This document shows, piece after piece, positions 23,324 to 35,300 of a DNA stretch of 64,000 nucleotides. Both the position numbers and the translations under genes were made by a program. The stretch is from Gyromitra esculenta (lineage: Eukaryota; Ascomycota; Pezizomycetes; Pezizales; Discinaceae). The notes below the pieces were generated by a model that searched no databases, was not told the DNA's origin, and was given only the letters and a program-made list of their open reading frames with translations. The first letter of the stretch is position 1. Every line of letters starts with the position of its first letter. The stretch spans positions 1,364,001 to 1,428,000 of the forward strand of contig JBCAML010000015.1 of the NCBI GenBank assembly GCA_038503075.1. The letters are read 5' to 3'.

Positions 23324-25714
23324 ATGCATAGTGAAAGTGTTCCCACCCGAACCAACAGTTTAGATCGACAGCCCCATCCCATCTTGCAGTTCACACTTTC
23401 TCCTATAGCCAAAATGGTATCCAATATTCGAGGCTCAGGTCACTCACTATTCCGATCCTTTACTGGGAAGTCCAAAAAAGGTAGAGGCATCATGGAAGCT
23501 AGTCTCGGAAAGGTCGAAAGCGAATATTTTTGTACCATCCTAGTACCAGGCACCCTTGACACACTTATATTAACTACCGAAGAAGATGCCACAACTGAAT
23601 CAGCGTCTTCTGGTGCACAAACAGCCCTTCAGGTTGCCGCACAGCAAGGTAATCTGAAGCTTGTTGAATGGCTTTTGAAAAGAGGTACAGATGTGAATGC
23701 CGCACCAGTGGGGCAAACAGCGCTTCAAGCAGCAGCAGCAAATGGCCACGAGGAGGTGATACAGGTCCTTCTACGTGCTGGTGCCCTAGTCAATTCACCG
23801 GCAACTGGTGAGGCAGGACGAACTGCCCTTCAGGCCGCAGCAGAGAGTGGTTGCGATACAATTATAGATATCCTTTTGAAGGCTGGAGCCCACGTCAACG
23901 CCCCACCAGCAAAAGTCTCTGGAAGGACGGCTCTACAGGTTGCCGCTGAGGCTGGCGATGAAAATATTTTTTTGTTACTTCTGAAGGCCGGAGCAGATAT
24001 CAATGCTGCAGCAGGAGACATTTCGGGACGGACAGCCCTACAGGCTGCTGCAGGCGCTGGCCATGTTGAGATTGTCGAGAGGCTTTTGGCTGCTAGTTCG
24101 AAAGTTAATGCTGCACCGGCCGAATGTTCGGGGCGAACTGCGCTCCAGGCTGCGGCAGAGGGTGGCCACGAGGAGGTTCTAAACAAGCTCCTGGACGCTA
24201 AAGCTAAAATTGACGCTCTGCCATCAAGCCGCTTGGGAAAAACCGCGTTACAGGCTGCAGTTGAGAATGGCCATCAGTCCATTGTCGACTCCCTTTTAAA
24301 GGCCGGTGCCAGTGTTCAAGCTCAAAAACACGAGAATCCACTTCCTGGACGAGCTCTACTACAGATTGCGGCAGAGAATGGCAATCCATCCATTGTGGAT
24401 CTACTTTTGAAGGCCGGCGCTGATATCAATGCTTCTTCTGGAGAGGACTTTGCCAAAACAGCGCTTCAAGTTGCAGCAGAGTACGGCCACGAGAAAATTG
24501 TGGAGCAGCTTTTGATGGCTGAGGCCAGAATCGACCCCCAGTTAGCGACATTTTTCGGACAAACGGCATTACGGGATTCGGCGGCACACGGCCGTTTAAC
24601 GGTCGTGGAGAAGCTTGTGAAGGCTGGTGCTAAGGTCAATGTTCCTTATATTGGAAAATCTCTGGCCGAGCGGACTGCGCTCCAGGCGGCAGCTGAGAAT
24701 GGTCATCGTGATGTTGTGAAGTTTCTTCTAAAGTCGAAAGCCGATATCAACGCTCCAGCCGCAGAGGTTTCAGGAAGAACGGCTCTACAAGCAGCAGCTG
24801 GAAACGGCCATGAGGGGATTGTGGAGCTCCTTATTCGAGCCGGCGCTAATGTTAATGCTCCGCCAGCGATGGAGTCAGGTCTAACGGCTCTCCAGGCCGC
24901 AGCTCAAAAAGGTGATGAGAATATCGTGAATCTCCTTCTGAAGAAAAAAGCCGATATCAATGCCGCGCCGGCCAAGAAATCAGGAAGAACTGCCCTCCAG
25001 GCCGCAGCCGAGAGTGGACATAAAAATATTGTGAAACTCCTCTTACAGAAAAAAGCCAATGTTAATGCTGAGCCCGCCGCAAGCTTCGGACGAACAGCAC
25101 TACAGGTTGCTGCAGAGGGTAACCGTATGGAGATTATCGAAGAACTTCTCGCCGCCAACGCCGACATAAATGCACCGCCAGCAGAAAAATCGGGACGAAC
25201 TGCGTTGCAAGCTGCAGCAGAGCAAGGCCACGAGGCAGTTGTGAGCTTTTTGATCAAGAAAGGAGCCAACGCCAACGCCGCCCCAGCAGACATCTCAGGA
25301 CGAACTGCATTGCAAGCTGCAGCAGAGAATGGCCATGTCTGGATTATAGACCTGCTCATAAAGACCGGCGCAGACATCAACGCTCCTCCAGCAAGAGTTT
25401 TAGGACGAACTGCGCTCCAAGCTGCTGCAGAGCAGGGACAAGAATGGGCGGTCGATGTACTTTTAGAAGGAGGAGAGAAGGGTGTAAATGTCGCCAACGT
25501 CAACGCCAAACCGGCCAAGGAATCAGGAACAACAGCATTGTATGGTGCTGCGCTAAACGGATACCACTCGATTGTTGGGCGACTGCTGAAAGCTGGCGCA
25601 GACATCAATGCTGAGGCGGTAGAAGGCTCAGGAAAAACAGCGCTCTGGGCTGCAAAAGATGGTGGCTATGAGACTGTTGTAAAAATACTTATGGGTGCTA
25701 GAGCCAGCGAATAG
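23324..25714 (+). CDS. Ankyrin-repeat protein, about 20 repeats, 796 aa
   Basis: A single open exon. Residues 1 to about 97 have no domain I recognise; two Met codons and a Lys/Ser-rich patch (FRSFTGKSKKGRG) lie there. The rest is about 20 contiguous ankyrin repeats with consensus GRTALQAAAENGHE.IV.LLLKAGADINAPPA, most 35 residues apart, with longer spacers after repeats 7, 10 and 18. The last repeat is degenerate (TALWAAKDGGYETV). The period is close to 35 rather than the canonical 33 because of a two-residue longer loop. Ankyrin arrays bind proteins; the partner is unknown. Some fungal NLR-type proteins end in such arrays, but I find no NACHT or NB-ARC here. Several repeats also resemble those in the 32312 gene, suggesting common origin. 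I cannot exclude missed 5' exons. Confidence 0.88.
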   Translation: MHSESVPTRTNSLDRQPHPILQFTLSPIAKMVSNIRGSGHSLFRSFTGKSKKGRGIMEASLGKVESEYFCTILVPGTLDTLILTTEEDATTESASSGAQTALQVAAQQGNLKLVEWLLKRGTDVNAAPVGQTALQAAAANGHEEVIQVLLRAGALVNSPATGEAGRTALQAAAESGCDTIIDILLKAGAHVNAPPAKVSGRTALQVAAEAGDENIFLLLLKAGADINAAAGDISGRTALQAAAGAGHVEIVERLLAASSKVNAAPAECSGRTALQAAAEGGHEEVLNKLLDAKAKIDALPSSRLGKTALQAAVENGHQSIVDSLLKAGASVQAQKHENPLPGRALLQIAAENGNPSIVDLLLKAGADINASSGEDFAKTALQVAAEYGHEKIVEQLLMAEARIDPQLATFFGQTALRDSAAHGRLTVVEKLVKAGAKVNVPYIGKSLAERTALQAAAENGHRDVVKFLLKSKADINAPAAEVSGRTALQAAAGNGHEGIVELLIRAGANVNAPPAMESGLTALQAAAQKGDENIVNLLLKKKADINAAPAKKSGRTALQAAAESGHKNIVKLLLQKKANVNAEPAASFGRTALQVAAEGNRMEIIEELLAANADINAPPAEKSGRTALQAAAEQGHEAVVSFLIKKGANANAAPADISGRTALQAAAENGHVWIIDLLIKTGADINAPPARVLGRTALQAAAEQGQEWAVDVLLEGGEKGVNVANVNAKPAKESGTTALYGAALNGYHSIVGRLLKAGADINAEAVEGSGKTALWAAKDGGYETVVKILMGARASE

Positions 25715-26449
25715 GGATTGGATGTGAGCTGAGGTTTTTGTCACGAATAGAGTTGGAGATGGATTGATTGATGATGCTATACCTGTATCCCTCTTTATTT
25801 TTCATGTTTTCATGGTTTTTTTTGGAATTTTCTATCCGTATTTTAGGTTATTTATTGTTAGAGCCATAGATGGGCATTTCCGGGCGTCCTAGTAGGGACA
25901 TATGATATCCAGTATTTAATTAGTGCATGTATTTTAGCTATCTCTTACGCTGGTGCTTAGAGGCTGCCAAATATGTCAACCTTGATCAGGTAGATAAATG
26001 GACGATCTTGCTGTATTGAGGAGTTTCCTATCCGGATACGGGGCTGAAATGAGACCTTGCGCTCAGCCACCAAACTAGTTGGCAGCTTCACCAGCGTAAG
26101 GGATAACTACATCTATTTTCAAGTTTAAGTAAAATATTGAATGGTAACTTGTGATGATAATTAAGATCAAATCCTAATCTGTGATGGTATCCTACTTGAA
26201 AATAGGCTTTCTAATCTGTAAGTCTAGTTTATACATACGAAGCCGTGTACGTGGTATCACCTCGACTTCTTGGTCGTACGTATAACTCGCGCGCTCTCCC
26301 AGAAATCGACTCCCGATTCTATGTAGCTATAGCTATAGATCCTGTGGTTGAAAAGAAAATTTCTAGAGGGCTTATTTCTTTCCTCCTCATTTCCGTTCAA
26401 ACTCTTTTCCTGCCCATCCATAGTCATTTGTCCTGCCGCTTCCTTTTCT
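25715..26449. other. Short gene-free stretch after the ankyrin gene
   Basis: It holds the TA-flanked MITE at 25937-26107 and AT-rich sequence. Nothing else is recognisable. Confidence 0.5.
25935..26109. mobile_element. MITE with TA target duplication, 171 bp
   Basis: The left end after TA reads GCTATCTCTTACGCTGGTG (from 25937). The right end before TA reads CACCAGCGTAAGGGATAAC (to 26107), its reverse complement with two transitions. The inner sequence continues imperfectly with GGCTGCCAA and TTGGCAGC. Ends and TA flanks suggest a Tc1/mariner-derived non-autonomous element. It carries no coding capacity. Confidence 0.78.
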
Positions 26450-27866
26450 CTCCCCCACAGCTCTGCTAGCGTTGGCTCAGCCAAAGCCCAAAGCAAAATT
26501 CGGTCCCTAACCTTCCTCAGCCACCGCCTATTCCCCATCATATCGAATGCAGGTCGACCACCACCCAAGATTTCTAACCCTTCTACTCCTTGCCGACCAC
26601 AAATTCTCAAAGTACCTAATACCAAGCGTATTTTTATCGACGACTATTCTAGGATCTTTGTTTGCCCGCGCAGATCGCAATAGACCTTCCTTGGTCGCCG
26701 TTCCAGCGCCTTGCCCGTCGAAGGTGTTCATTGTGTGTGCTGCATCGCCGATGAGGACAATATTTTTTTCTTCATTCGAAATTTCGTAAAAAAATGTATG
26801 GCCCAAACGGGCCTTGATAATTCATTCCGAGAGGGAGGTGGTCTCGTGAAAGTATCCCGATTTATCGGAACGAGATTCCCCGTTCTCTAATGAGTTTTGA
26901 TCGGTGCCACGAGGTAGCGCGGTAGAGTATGGTATGTCAAAATACACGTTTACTGTTGCCTTAGCCTCAAGATCAGTATAGTCTCCCAATTCGTTACTGG
27001 TGAAGAGGTATTTAGGGAGTGGTTTGGTAGTTCCATACAGTGCGGTTTAAGGAGTCGGTGATACTTCCCAAGGTTCTCGGCGAGGGTAGCTAGCAATATT
27101 TCGGAACCAAGACATGATCAGGTTAAAAATGCTAAATGATTTGAGATCCATCAACGGACAGCGACTTGGTTTCTTTTTTGGAAGAGAAATCGCGTAGAGG
27201 TATTTTCGACCTTGGGAGTGAGCCCCACCTGCACCGACGATATAGCTACCGTTGCGAGCTTCTCTGAGTCTGATTTAGTAGTCAAGGTCCTGTCTATACG
27301 CGCCTCCACGTCGATCACGATACTTCTAAGTTTCATATATCCGCCGAGAGCGAGAAAACGTTTTGGGAGCATATTCTGGAACGGTCCACGGCCAACCCAT
27401 ATAACTGTGTGTGGATTGGAGAAGATATTGACACAGTACGAGATAGTGGTATCTGAGTAAGAGCTATGGTGGAAAATCGCGTTATTAATCCTATTTCATA
27501 CTCTAGTCAGAGCAAAACTAGCTAGAACGACAGGGGGGATACGACGCATACAGCATACCAGTACTCATTCATAAGGTTGATATCAAGATCTTTGAGGATA
27601 TTCCAAGAATTTAGGGAAATACTAAAACAAACTCAGACCTGAAGAGAATCGAGCTTCAGTAGCTGACCTTTTCAGCTGTGTAAACAAGCACCTAGGGGAA
27701 GGCTAGACACAGAGAATTCGGGAAAGATGAATCATACCCTCTCAAGTATTATCACATCGTAAAGTTCAGAAGCGTGCGTGAGCAAAAGCACCCCAACTGT
27801 TAATCCTGTACTTATTCCGTTACCGATAACTAATATCTGCCGCTTCTTTGTATCCGGATTAATCAT
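26450..27866 (-). pseudogene. Broken FAD-dependent monooxygenase (PHBH/salicylate hydroxylase type)
   Basis: Pieces of a class A flavin monooxygenase appear in the right order on the minus strand but in different frames. The N-terminal nucleotide-binding strand ILVIGNGISTGLTVG lies near 27830-27780 and ends at a donor-like GTATGA. A VGAGGAHSQGRKYL piece lies near 27220, where the usual GADG motif has Gly for Asp, and the frame is shared with stops. The best part is VLIGDAAHTMNTFDGQGAGT near 26740, the second FAD motif. A frame change near 26540 separates this from the C-terminal RRWLRKVRDRILLWALAEPT. Frame changes and stops between these pieces cannot be bridged by plausible introns. Intact members hydroxylate aromatic or polyketide substrates with FAD and NAD(P)H. 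Confidence 0.8.
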
Positions 27867-30800
27867 TATTGGGATGGATTTTGGAAGGCATGCAGTATGC
27901 TTTGGAAGCATAGGCGACATGGGTTTGATACCCATCAAACAACTAAGATTTCATCGTTAGGATAGCAATAGTGTGCGTAGTGAATCCTTCATTCATCGCT
28001 CATTAAGCATTAACATCGTCCATTTTCGGTAGGGCGATGAATCACGTGACAACTTTACTATCGTTATTAAGGCACGAACCTTTAGGGCACTTTATTCTAG
28101 CGCTAAGAAACAGACTAGGTAGTTTTATAGAACGGAGACTATATGAAGTATCTTAGCACCTTTCGCAACTAGTACGGTATTCAGTATATATAGAGGAACT
28201 TGGGTTGTGCCAGGCACATATGGCTTCCTTTCTTTGATTGCAGTGTCCAAACCCCCCAGAATCAAACTCCCAAAAGCCAAATGGTGGTGTAGGAGGTACG
28301 TAACCAACAAATTATTCTCGGAAATAGTAATCGATTGATGCCGTGAATACCTGGTGTTCCTAAGTACGTGCGCAACTGTTCCTAGAAAGCGAATATGTTA
28401 ACGGCGGTGATCTGTCAACAAAGGTTTTCGTAGAGGGCAACGCATTTGTAGATACTGTGCAAGCTCGGCATTGGTAACTTCGGGGGAGTGGGAGGCGACT
28501 AACCAGCCACCAGAGTCTGGAATTTTCGAAGATGACGGTTGGACTGGTAATAGGTATTTGGAGAAAGTGCTTCCGGAGCAGGCAGAGAGCTTTAGGCAGG
28601 TGGGAGATGGCAAGAAAATAATAGGAAACTGTTATCTGGGTGCTAATGGTAGTATCTCTAATGATGGATTGGGACGTGGGCTGGGACTACCAACACAGGG
28701 CAACCTAAAGTGTTTGTCGGGTTGTATACCTGAGAAATACAGGAAATAGAGGCTGGTTATTAGTAAAATATGTAAGAATTGAGATGCCGCATATCCGCAA
28801 GCCCAATAAGTGTAGCAAATAAAACCAGCTGATAAGGTTGTATGTACCTTTCATCAAGTAAAAACGTTTGGCACGATATTCAACGTATTACTCCTATTTC
28901 TCGTTCCGGGTAGATTCCCAACGAAACATAGCTTCACGGCGGGTGGCATTAGGTATACGTATGAAATCGTGGTCAGCTGAGATGAGGTGCAATGGTAGAG
29001 CAGTATTATGCAGAGGTATAAGGGTTGGAGTAGAAGGGTCTGTAAATATTTAGCTAGGATGATGAATATCTAAGTAAAGATTCGCAAGCTCTTAGAATAC
29101 TCAAAACTGGAGCAACCAACCACCATCCTACGGTGGATCTCCGAGATAAATTTTATTGGGCTGCAGTTGAACCAATTGGAGAACCGCCCGAATTTTCTGA
29201 ATGAGAGAAATTGGTTTCAGCTAGCCACATAGGAGTTACAGTTATTTCTTATTTCCCCCAAATGATTTATTGACTGCAAAGATAGATCCAAATAAATAAT
29301 TGGCCTGCGAGTGAAGCGGCAAGGATAGCAAAAGTATTTCAGGTTGGCTATGGTTATTTTAACAAATGTCTGTTCCGCGGAGAGATCCCTGGCCGGGCGA
29401 TGTACAAGCAACTGGGACTGGCTGCCTAAACCGAATCTCTTATCTTAAAAAATTAATCCTGGTGACGCTGTGAGACACTCCAAGGGAATGGCATTATATG
29501 TAGGTACAAGCTTATAGGAACGGGGTGATGCCGCTGTCTACTCTACTGACAGCATATTGTCTAAGATTTAAAGCTACAGGCACAAATGAATTAAAAAGCA
29601 CTAATGGTAGGGTTAAGTCGTCCAATCCCACAAAGGATAAGCTATTGTGACAGCGTAAAGAGGGGCAGAAGATATTTTACTGCACATTTTGGACCTGCAA
29701 TTGAAGCTGTGATCGAGTAGATAGCTATAGCGATCGAGAAATTGACCGGCAACAGAACACTCTCTCAAAAATGAATGGTCCCTTGCAAATAAGATATTCC
29801 AGCTTGATACGTGTATCGTAAATGATTTGAATTTGGGTAGGCGGGAGCTAGAATAGTCATCTGGGATGTGAGACAGCATATCAGCACAACGAACCTACCT
29901 AACCAATCCGTGATCCAGCACATAGCCACGTCAAACCCTATTATGATAGCGATGGTTTTGGGTGGTCTGTGTCTTGTCGGACCAGACGAACTGGTTGTAT
30001 AAACAACTATCCATTCCCTGCAATAAAATGAAACCTGAATTTCTGTAACTTGTTTGATTTGATGTCAAATTTAGTCCACCCTGCGCGTGACTGATGAGCG
30101 GAATATAATAGCCAGTCGTTGTAATAGATCCACATGTGAAGATAGGTAGTATACGGTCTTCCACGTTCAATACCACTCTTCTTTCCAAGACTCGCGAGCT
30201 CACTATCTCGAACAGGTCTGGCCTGGCCTGGCCTGGCCAGTACCTGGAATAAGTCAGGTATCAGATATCCCTTAAATGTGGGGAAGCTGTGGCAGTGGAT
30301 CGTTCCGTACAGCCTTGACTGAATCGCCGAACTGAATGTTGTTCGTATTCCCATCCCATGATTGGTATATGTCTCAGCTCACGAAATCGATCGGCGGAGC
30401 GTGGCGCCGAGTGATCTGAGGCATCCTTGTCGCTGACAGTGACGGTCCAAATATGCTGCCCAGAAAAAAAGAAAATGCAGCTGGGAAAATAATCCATCGA
30501 ACAATTACCTTGGTGATTGCATCTTCTCCAATCGACTGGGGCCTTTCCGGTATCCAGTTTACAAAATGCGAAAGAAAGAGAGAGAGAAAGGCAACATGAG
30601 AGGTGGAAAAAAAAGTCTAATCGGGATAGGTAATCACCTTCGGCTAAAAGAAAAAAAAGTCTGCAAGAGAGAGCCCACAATCCATAACTCAAGAGATGCG
30701 AGCCTTGCGATTCATATGTATTTCAAACAAAGCCAAAATTTGTGAGACATAAAACCGGCCTCCCCCAGCCAATATTTATAAAGGTAAAAACTGATTTTGA

Positions 30801-32311
30801 ATGTGGAGTAGTAAATTTTTGCGAGAAAGTCACGTGTTACCAATGAATGTAAGTGGGACACAGATATCGAGTGATAAAATATGTCGTTAGATGTCCTACA
30901 TAACTTTTATAGGCCATCAGTACTATGCTAGGGGTTTTTCAATATAAGAGAAAGTTCATTTATGAGATAGTTGTGGTTGTCGACTTAGCCATTCTCGATT
31001 TATCTGACCAAGCAAAGGCGGTCTGGGGTCTGAGAGACCTATAGTATTCTAATCTGCTAGTATTCCTGCGGGGTTGAGTGCTTGCATGAATTTTGTTGAT
31101 CTGGATTGGTCCTGCTCTAAGGCAAAGCTGTATGTAGTTTAGGATTTTACGATTGACATCGGCACATCTACACACCCGCTAACACGACCAATTAGCAAGT
31201 CCCGGTCCCAAATTTGAGGATCTATACCAATGCAAAACATAAGTAGAGATCCACAAGATTGCTGGTTCGGTTCGCTTAAAGGACTTGTGTCCTGCATGGC
31301 ATGGGGAACCTCAGGACTTTCAGCAGGTGATGATTAGCTGAGGGTTTCGCTGCGCATTTTAATCGGTTACTGCTGGTTAATCGGCGTTCTGCAACTCAAG
31401 TTTCTGGGACTACATGCCTACATATATATCTCCCAATAACCGCTGCCCATTAGTATGAGTTGTTACTTCAGTTTTGGGATAATGATCTACGCGCGCATAG
31501 GTTGCCCACCCTCGTGTTACCTGATTTCACATAGACATAAAATAACCCCAAGCAGCTGTGCGCAGCATATATTTTTCTACAAACGATAGTAAAAGATAAT
31601 CAATCTATCTCTGCTAGGTATACCTAATATCAACTGTCCAAACCCACTTTTTCGCTCAACTATCGATTTCGACTATTTTGGTTTTTTTTAGAGTTTTATT
31701 GGCTATACTCTTAGAGAATAGCTAAATCTTGCTACCGAAGCTTGATCTAAGGTCGTAACAAACTTCGATTGGTTTAATTAGGTGAGTTCTGTATTTTATT
31801 TTTCGACCTTCCGGGGCCAGGAGATCTTTAATGACACTAAGCAATTTACAGGTTATAGTCTACGAACTTGTGTGAGGTTAGATCGTGTGCGGAAAGATTA
31901 GGATTGAGTTATCGGGCTACAAGCGCCATGGTTGAGGTAATGAGAATTTGATTGATCCTAAAATTTACGGGGATCTGTGGTTCTAACCGTTTGTAGGGTA
32001 TCCATCGGTTTACAGCTTTAAAGTTACGGCAACAGAGAATGGAGGAAGAGTCTAAGGGTATGCGTCCGTTGGTTGAATTTGATGCTGTTTCTGGGATAAT
32101 GATGGAGTGTAAAAATAGCTTCGAGACAAAAGAGAACCTCGAACGAATTGCCACAGTTTTTGAGTTGGGAAGAGATATTGACTCCTGCTGGTGCTGATAT
32201 TATGGCAGAAGAGTTTAAAGGTATCTATCTGGCTATCAGTTGTAATATTTTGACAATACCTAATATGGAGTTAAACCACTCTTAGAACGAGAAATATGTG
32301 CTGCCGTATCG
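27867..32311. other. Gene-free stretch between the monooxygenase wreck and the large ankyrin gene
   Basis: No frame is convincing. A 61-codon minus-strand frame at 28125-28310 (core GGLDTAIKERKPYVPGTTQ) has protein-like composition and could be part of another decayed gene, but I recognise no family. A short GGCCT repeat lies at about 30222-30239. The 3' edge should hold the promoter of the 32312 gene. Confidence 0.45.
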
Positions 32312-35300
32312 ATGTACCCAAATTGGAGTCGGATTTCAACCACCAGCTCATCGTTTAACTTGAAGGGTTCAGTTCATGTCAGTATCATCATTCTTTTGAT
32401 GATGGGATGCACTAGCGCTGCTGTCTTGGACACTATTCTCGGTAATCTTGGAAGTGACCTGGCTCCCTTGATTTCGCTCTTTGGAGAGAAACCAACCATA
32501 CAGTATCTGAGCGAGTCATTAACCCTGATCGATAACATCATCTTTTCCCTTGCTCCCCTGGGTATCATAACTGCGATAGTGTCTGCTATTCGAGTTGGGG
32601 GAGGTCCAAGACTTCGGTCGTTGATTGGAAGAGCACAGGAGAGTCGGGGTGCCGTGGAAGCCGAGCTAATGTCATCCACATCACCGGATGTGTGTGAGAT
32701 GTGGAATGGCCAGTCAGTCATCAGAGTTATCGGTTCACCTGTTCTCCTTCAGCTCATCTATAAACCATCACAAGATGATTCGGAAGACGAAATCTTCACA
32801 CTCTCCGAGGCAGTTGTGAAAAAGATCTATACGAGGCAAAACGACGAGAGTGACATCTCTAGCAAGGATCCGATGTCTGAGAGTTTGGATGCACAGGCTC
32901 TTAGTAATCCACCCAATCTTTCGCCGAATGTTAGCACTAAGTCGCTTCCTAAGCCTGTGCTAGTGGCTCTTGGAGTAATTGGGACTGCCTTACAAGCTGG
33001 TGTTCTGGTGTTTGCAGCATTAGTTCAGTACAAGCACATTACTGTGGTCGGGAACCCCAATTCGATTCCGGAATATGCTCTCTATCTCCTCCTCGGAGGG
33101 ACTCTCCTCCTTGCTGTTGGGATGTTTATGTGTGCGGAAATTATCGAAAAAAGTACGGTGGAAGTGTACTGGAAACCTGCTGTAGGCTCCCAGGTCGTCT
33201 GGCTTCAGCATGGAGGACAAAACGTTGCTGGTCAGCTTTTCGAGTCGTTTGCACAACGCCAGAAAGAATTCACCCTCACCACGTCAACAAAGGCATCAAA
33301 GGAGACTAGACGCGTAAGAGTTGGTTTTGCTGTCGGTTTTAGTTTGATCGGATTTGCTGCTCAGTTTATTGGCTTCCGGTCGACGCATCCTTATGTTATA
33401 CTGGCGCAGCTATGTGTAACTTTGATCATGACAATTATTAGATCCTTAGCTCACATGGGATTGAAGAGCATCAACGAGATCAAAAAACCAGATAATCGAG
33501 GGGACGGCCATGAGGTTGATTGGCTTGCGAGGGAACTCAAGGACTGCAAACACTGGGAGGTTGTAGTCGGAGTTCACAATTCGTACTATCCGACAAAGGT
33601 ATTGAGGGCTGAATCTCCGACAGAGATTTTGAAACCAGAATCTGCAAAAATCAAACCGAATCTTGCAGCAGCCGTCATGAAGACTCGTGCCCGCCTAGCA
33701 AAGCTGTCGAAGGAATGGCCGCTGAAAAATCGCGAAAGGGTTGGGTGTTTGAAGAAAGCAATCGAGGGGACGATGAATGAAGTTTACGCCAACATGGGAT
33801 TGGCTCCGAATTTTTTGGAATTGGCCGCGTTTGCATGGACTTTACGTGTAAGAACTGGTCGAAAATCGGCTATTTCGAAAATCACTCTTACCCTCACACG
33901 ATCAAAAGATGAAAGCGGTAGTTGGACTGCTTGGCGAGCCGATGAATACGATCTAGAGGCTGTGTTGTGTCTATGGATATCGTTTTTTAAAGAAAACGGG
34001 AAATTAGAAAAGGAGCTGCATAAACGCATTCGATTATTGGGGTTACCGAGCAAGCAAGCAAAGATCGATTATGAACTGTGGATAAAACGCGGAACCAAGC
34101 TCAACAATAGCCTGGAGTCACCGCCTCAAAAGGCCATCTATTTCGGGTGGGCAAGGGACCAGCCCGATCGCGATGTTAATCGAAATGACACCTTGAATGT
34201 CAATGCCGAAGAAGATGTCGAGACTTTATGTGCTCAGGAGATTTATACGGCGTTCATGTTTCGGCTAGGGGGTATCATAGAGAATGTTCGGGGAGAAACA
34301 ACACCACGCACGAACAGTCCTACGATCGAAAGCTCTCTGGGATCTAGTATTCGAAGTAGCTCGGGAAGATTTTGTCTTATCAATTCAAATCTGGCCTCAC
34401 TCGCAACTGTATATAGTTCGTCTGGCCTGGGATCGATTGAGAGTGCGTATCTTTGTATTATTCCAGCACTACGAGCTTCAGACAAACTTCCGATTGAGGA
34501 CAATGTACTTTCTGGGATCCGTAAATTTTTAGCCACTGGGGGTGATATTAGTTCCGCATTATCGTCCGACGAAGGACGTGCACTATTCAAAGACGTGTCA
34601 AAGAGTGGCCCTTATAAGATTGTTCAATGGTTTTTGAGTATTGGCGTTGATGTCAATGCTCCGCCAGGGGGTAGCCCGGCGAGAACTGGACTACAGTCTG
34701 CAGCGGAAGGTGGGAATGATGAAATCGTCCGACTGTTGCTAAGTCATGGAGCACATTTCAACGCCCCCGCAGCACTAGAATTAGGGCGAACGGCGATGCA
34801 AGCTGCAGCAGAGAAGGGTCATGACTCAATTGTACGGATACTTATCGCCGCCGGAGCAGATGTCAACGAAGCACCAGGGGAGTTCGGGGGATCTACCGCG
34901 TTACATGCTGCGGCGAACGAGGGCCATTCAAAGATTGTTGAATTACTTTTGGAGAAAGGAGCAAAAATTAATCAAAAACTCGAAGGGAGGACGGCATTAC
35001 AGGCAGCCGCACATGCTGGCCGCGAAGCAGTTGTCGAAGTGCTTTGCGGGAAGGGCGCGAAGGGCGACGAAGTAGTAAACGGTCAAGCGGCGCTCCATTT
35101 GGCGGCGCAGGCTGGTCATGAAGCTATTGTCAAGTTATTTTTGGACAAAGGAGTGGATGTTAATGCAAGGGCAAAAGGAGATCGAACGGCGCTCCATTTG
35201 GCAGCAGAGGCTGGTCACAGGAACATCGTCAGGTTCCTTTGCGAAAAAGAAGCGGAAGTCGATGTAACAACAGGAGATCGAACAGCGCTCCATTTGGCAG

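Noticed and set aside
24904..25608. 234-codon minus-strand frame opposite the ankyrin gene
   Set aside because: Its Ala/Ser repetition mirrors the ankyrin repeats on the other strand.
28125..28310. 61-codon minus-strand frame with protein-like core GGLDTAIKERKPYVPGTTQ
   Set aside because: Too short, with no neighbouring exons and no family I can name; noted only as a possible remnant.
30222..30239. GGCCT short tandem repeat considered as CRISPR or satellite
   Set aside because: Only a few five-base units without spacers; a plain microsatellite. No CRISPR array exists in the window, as expected for a eukaryote.
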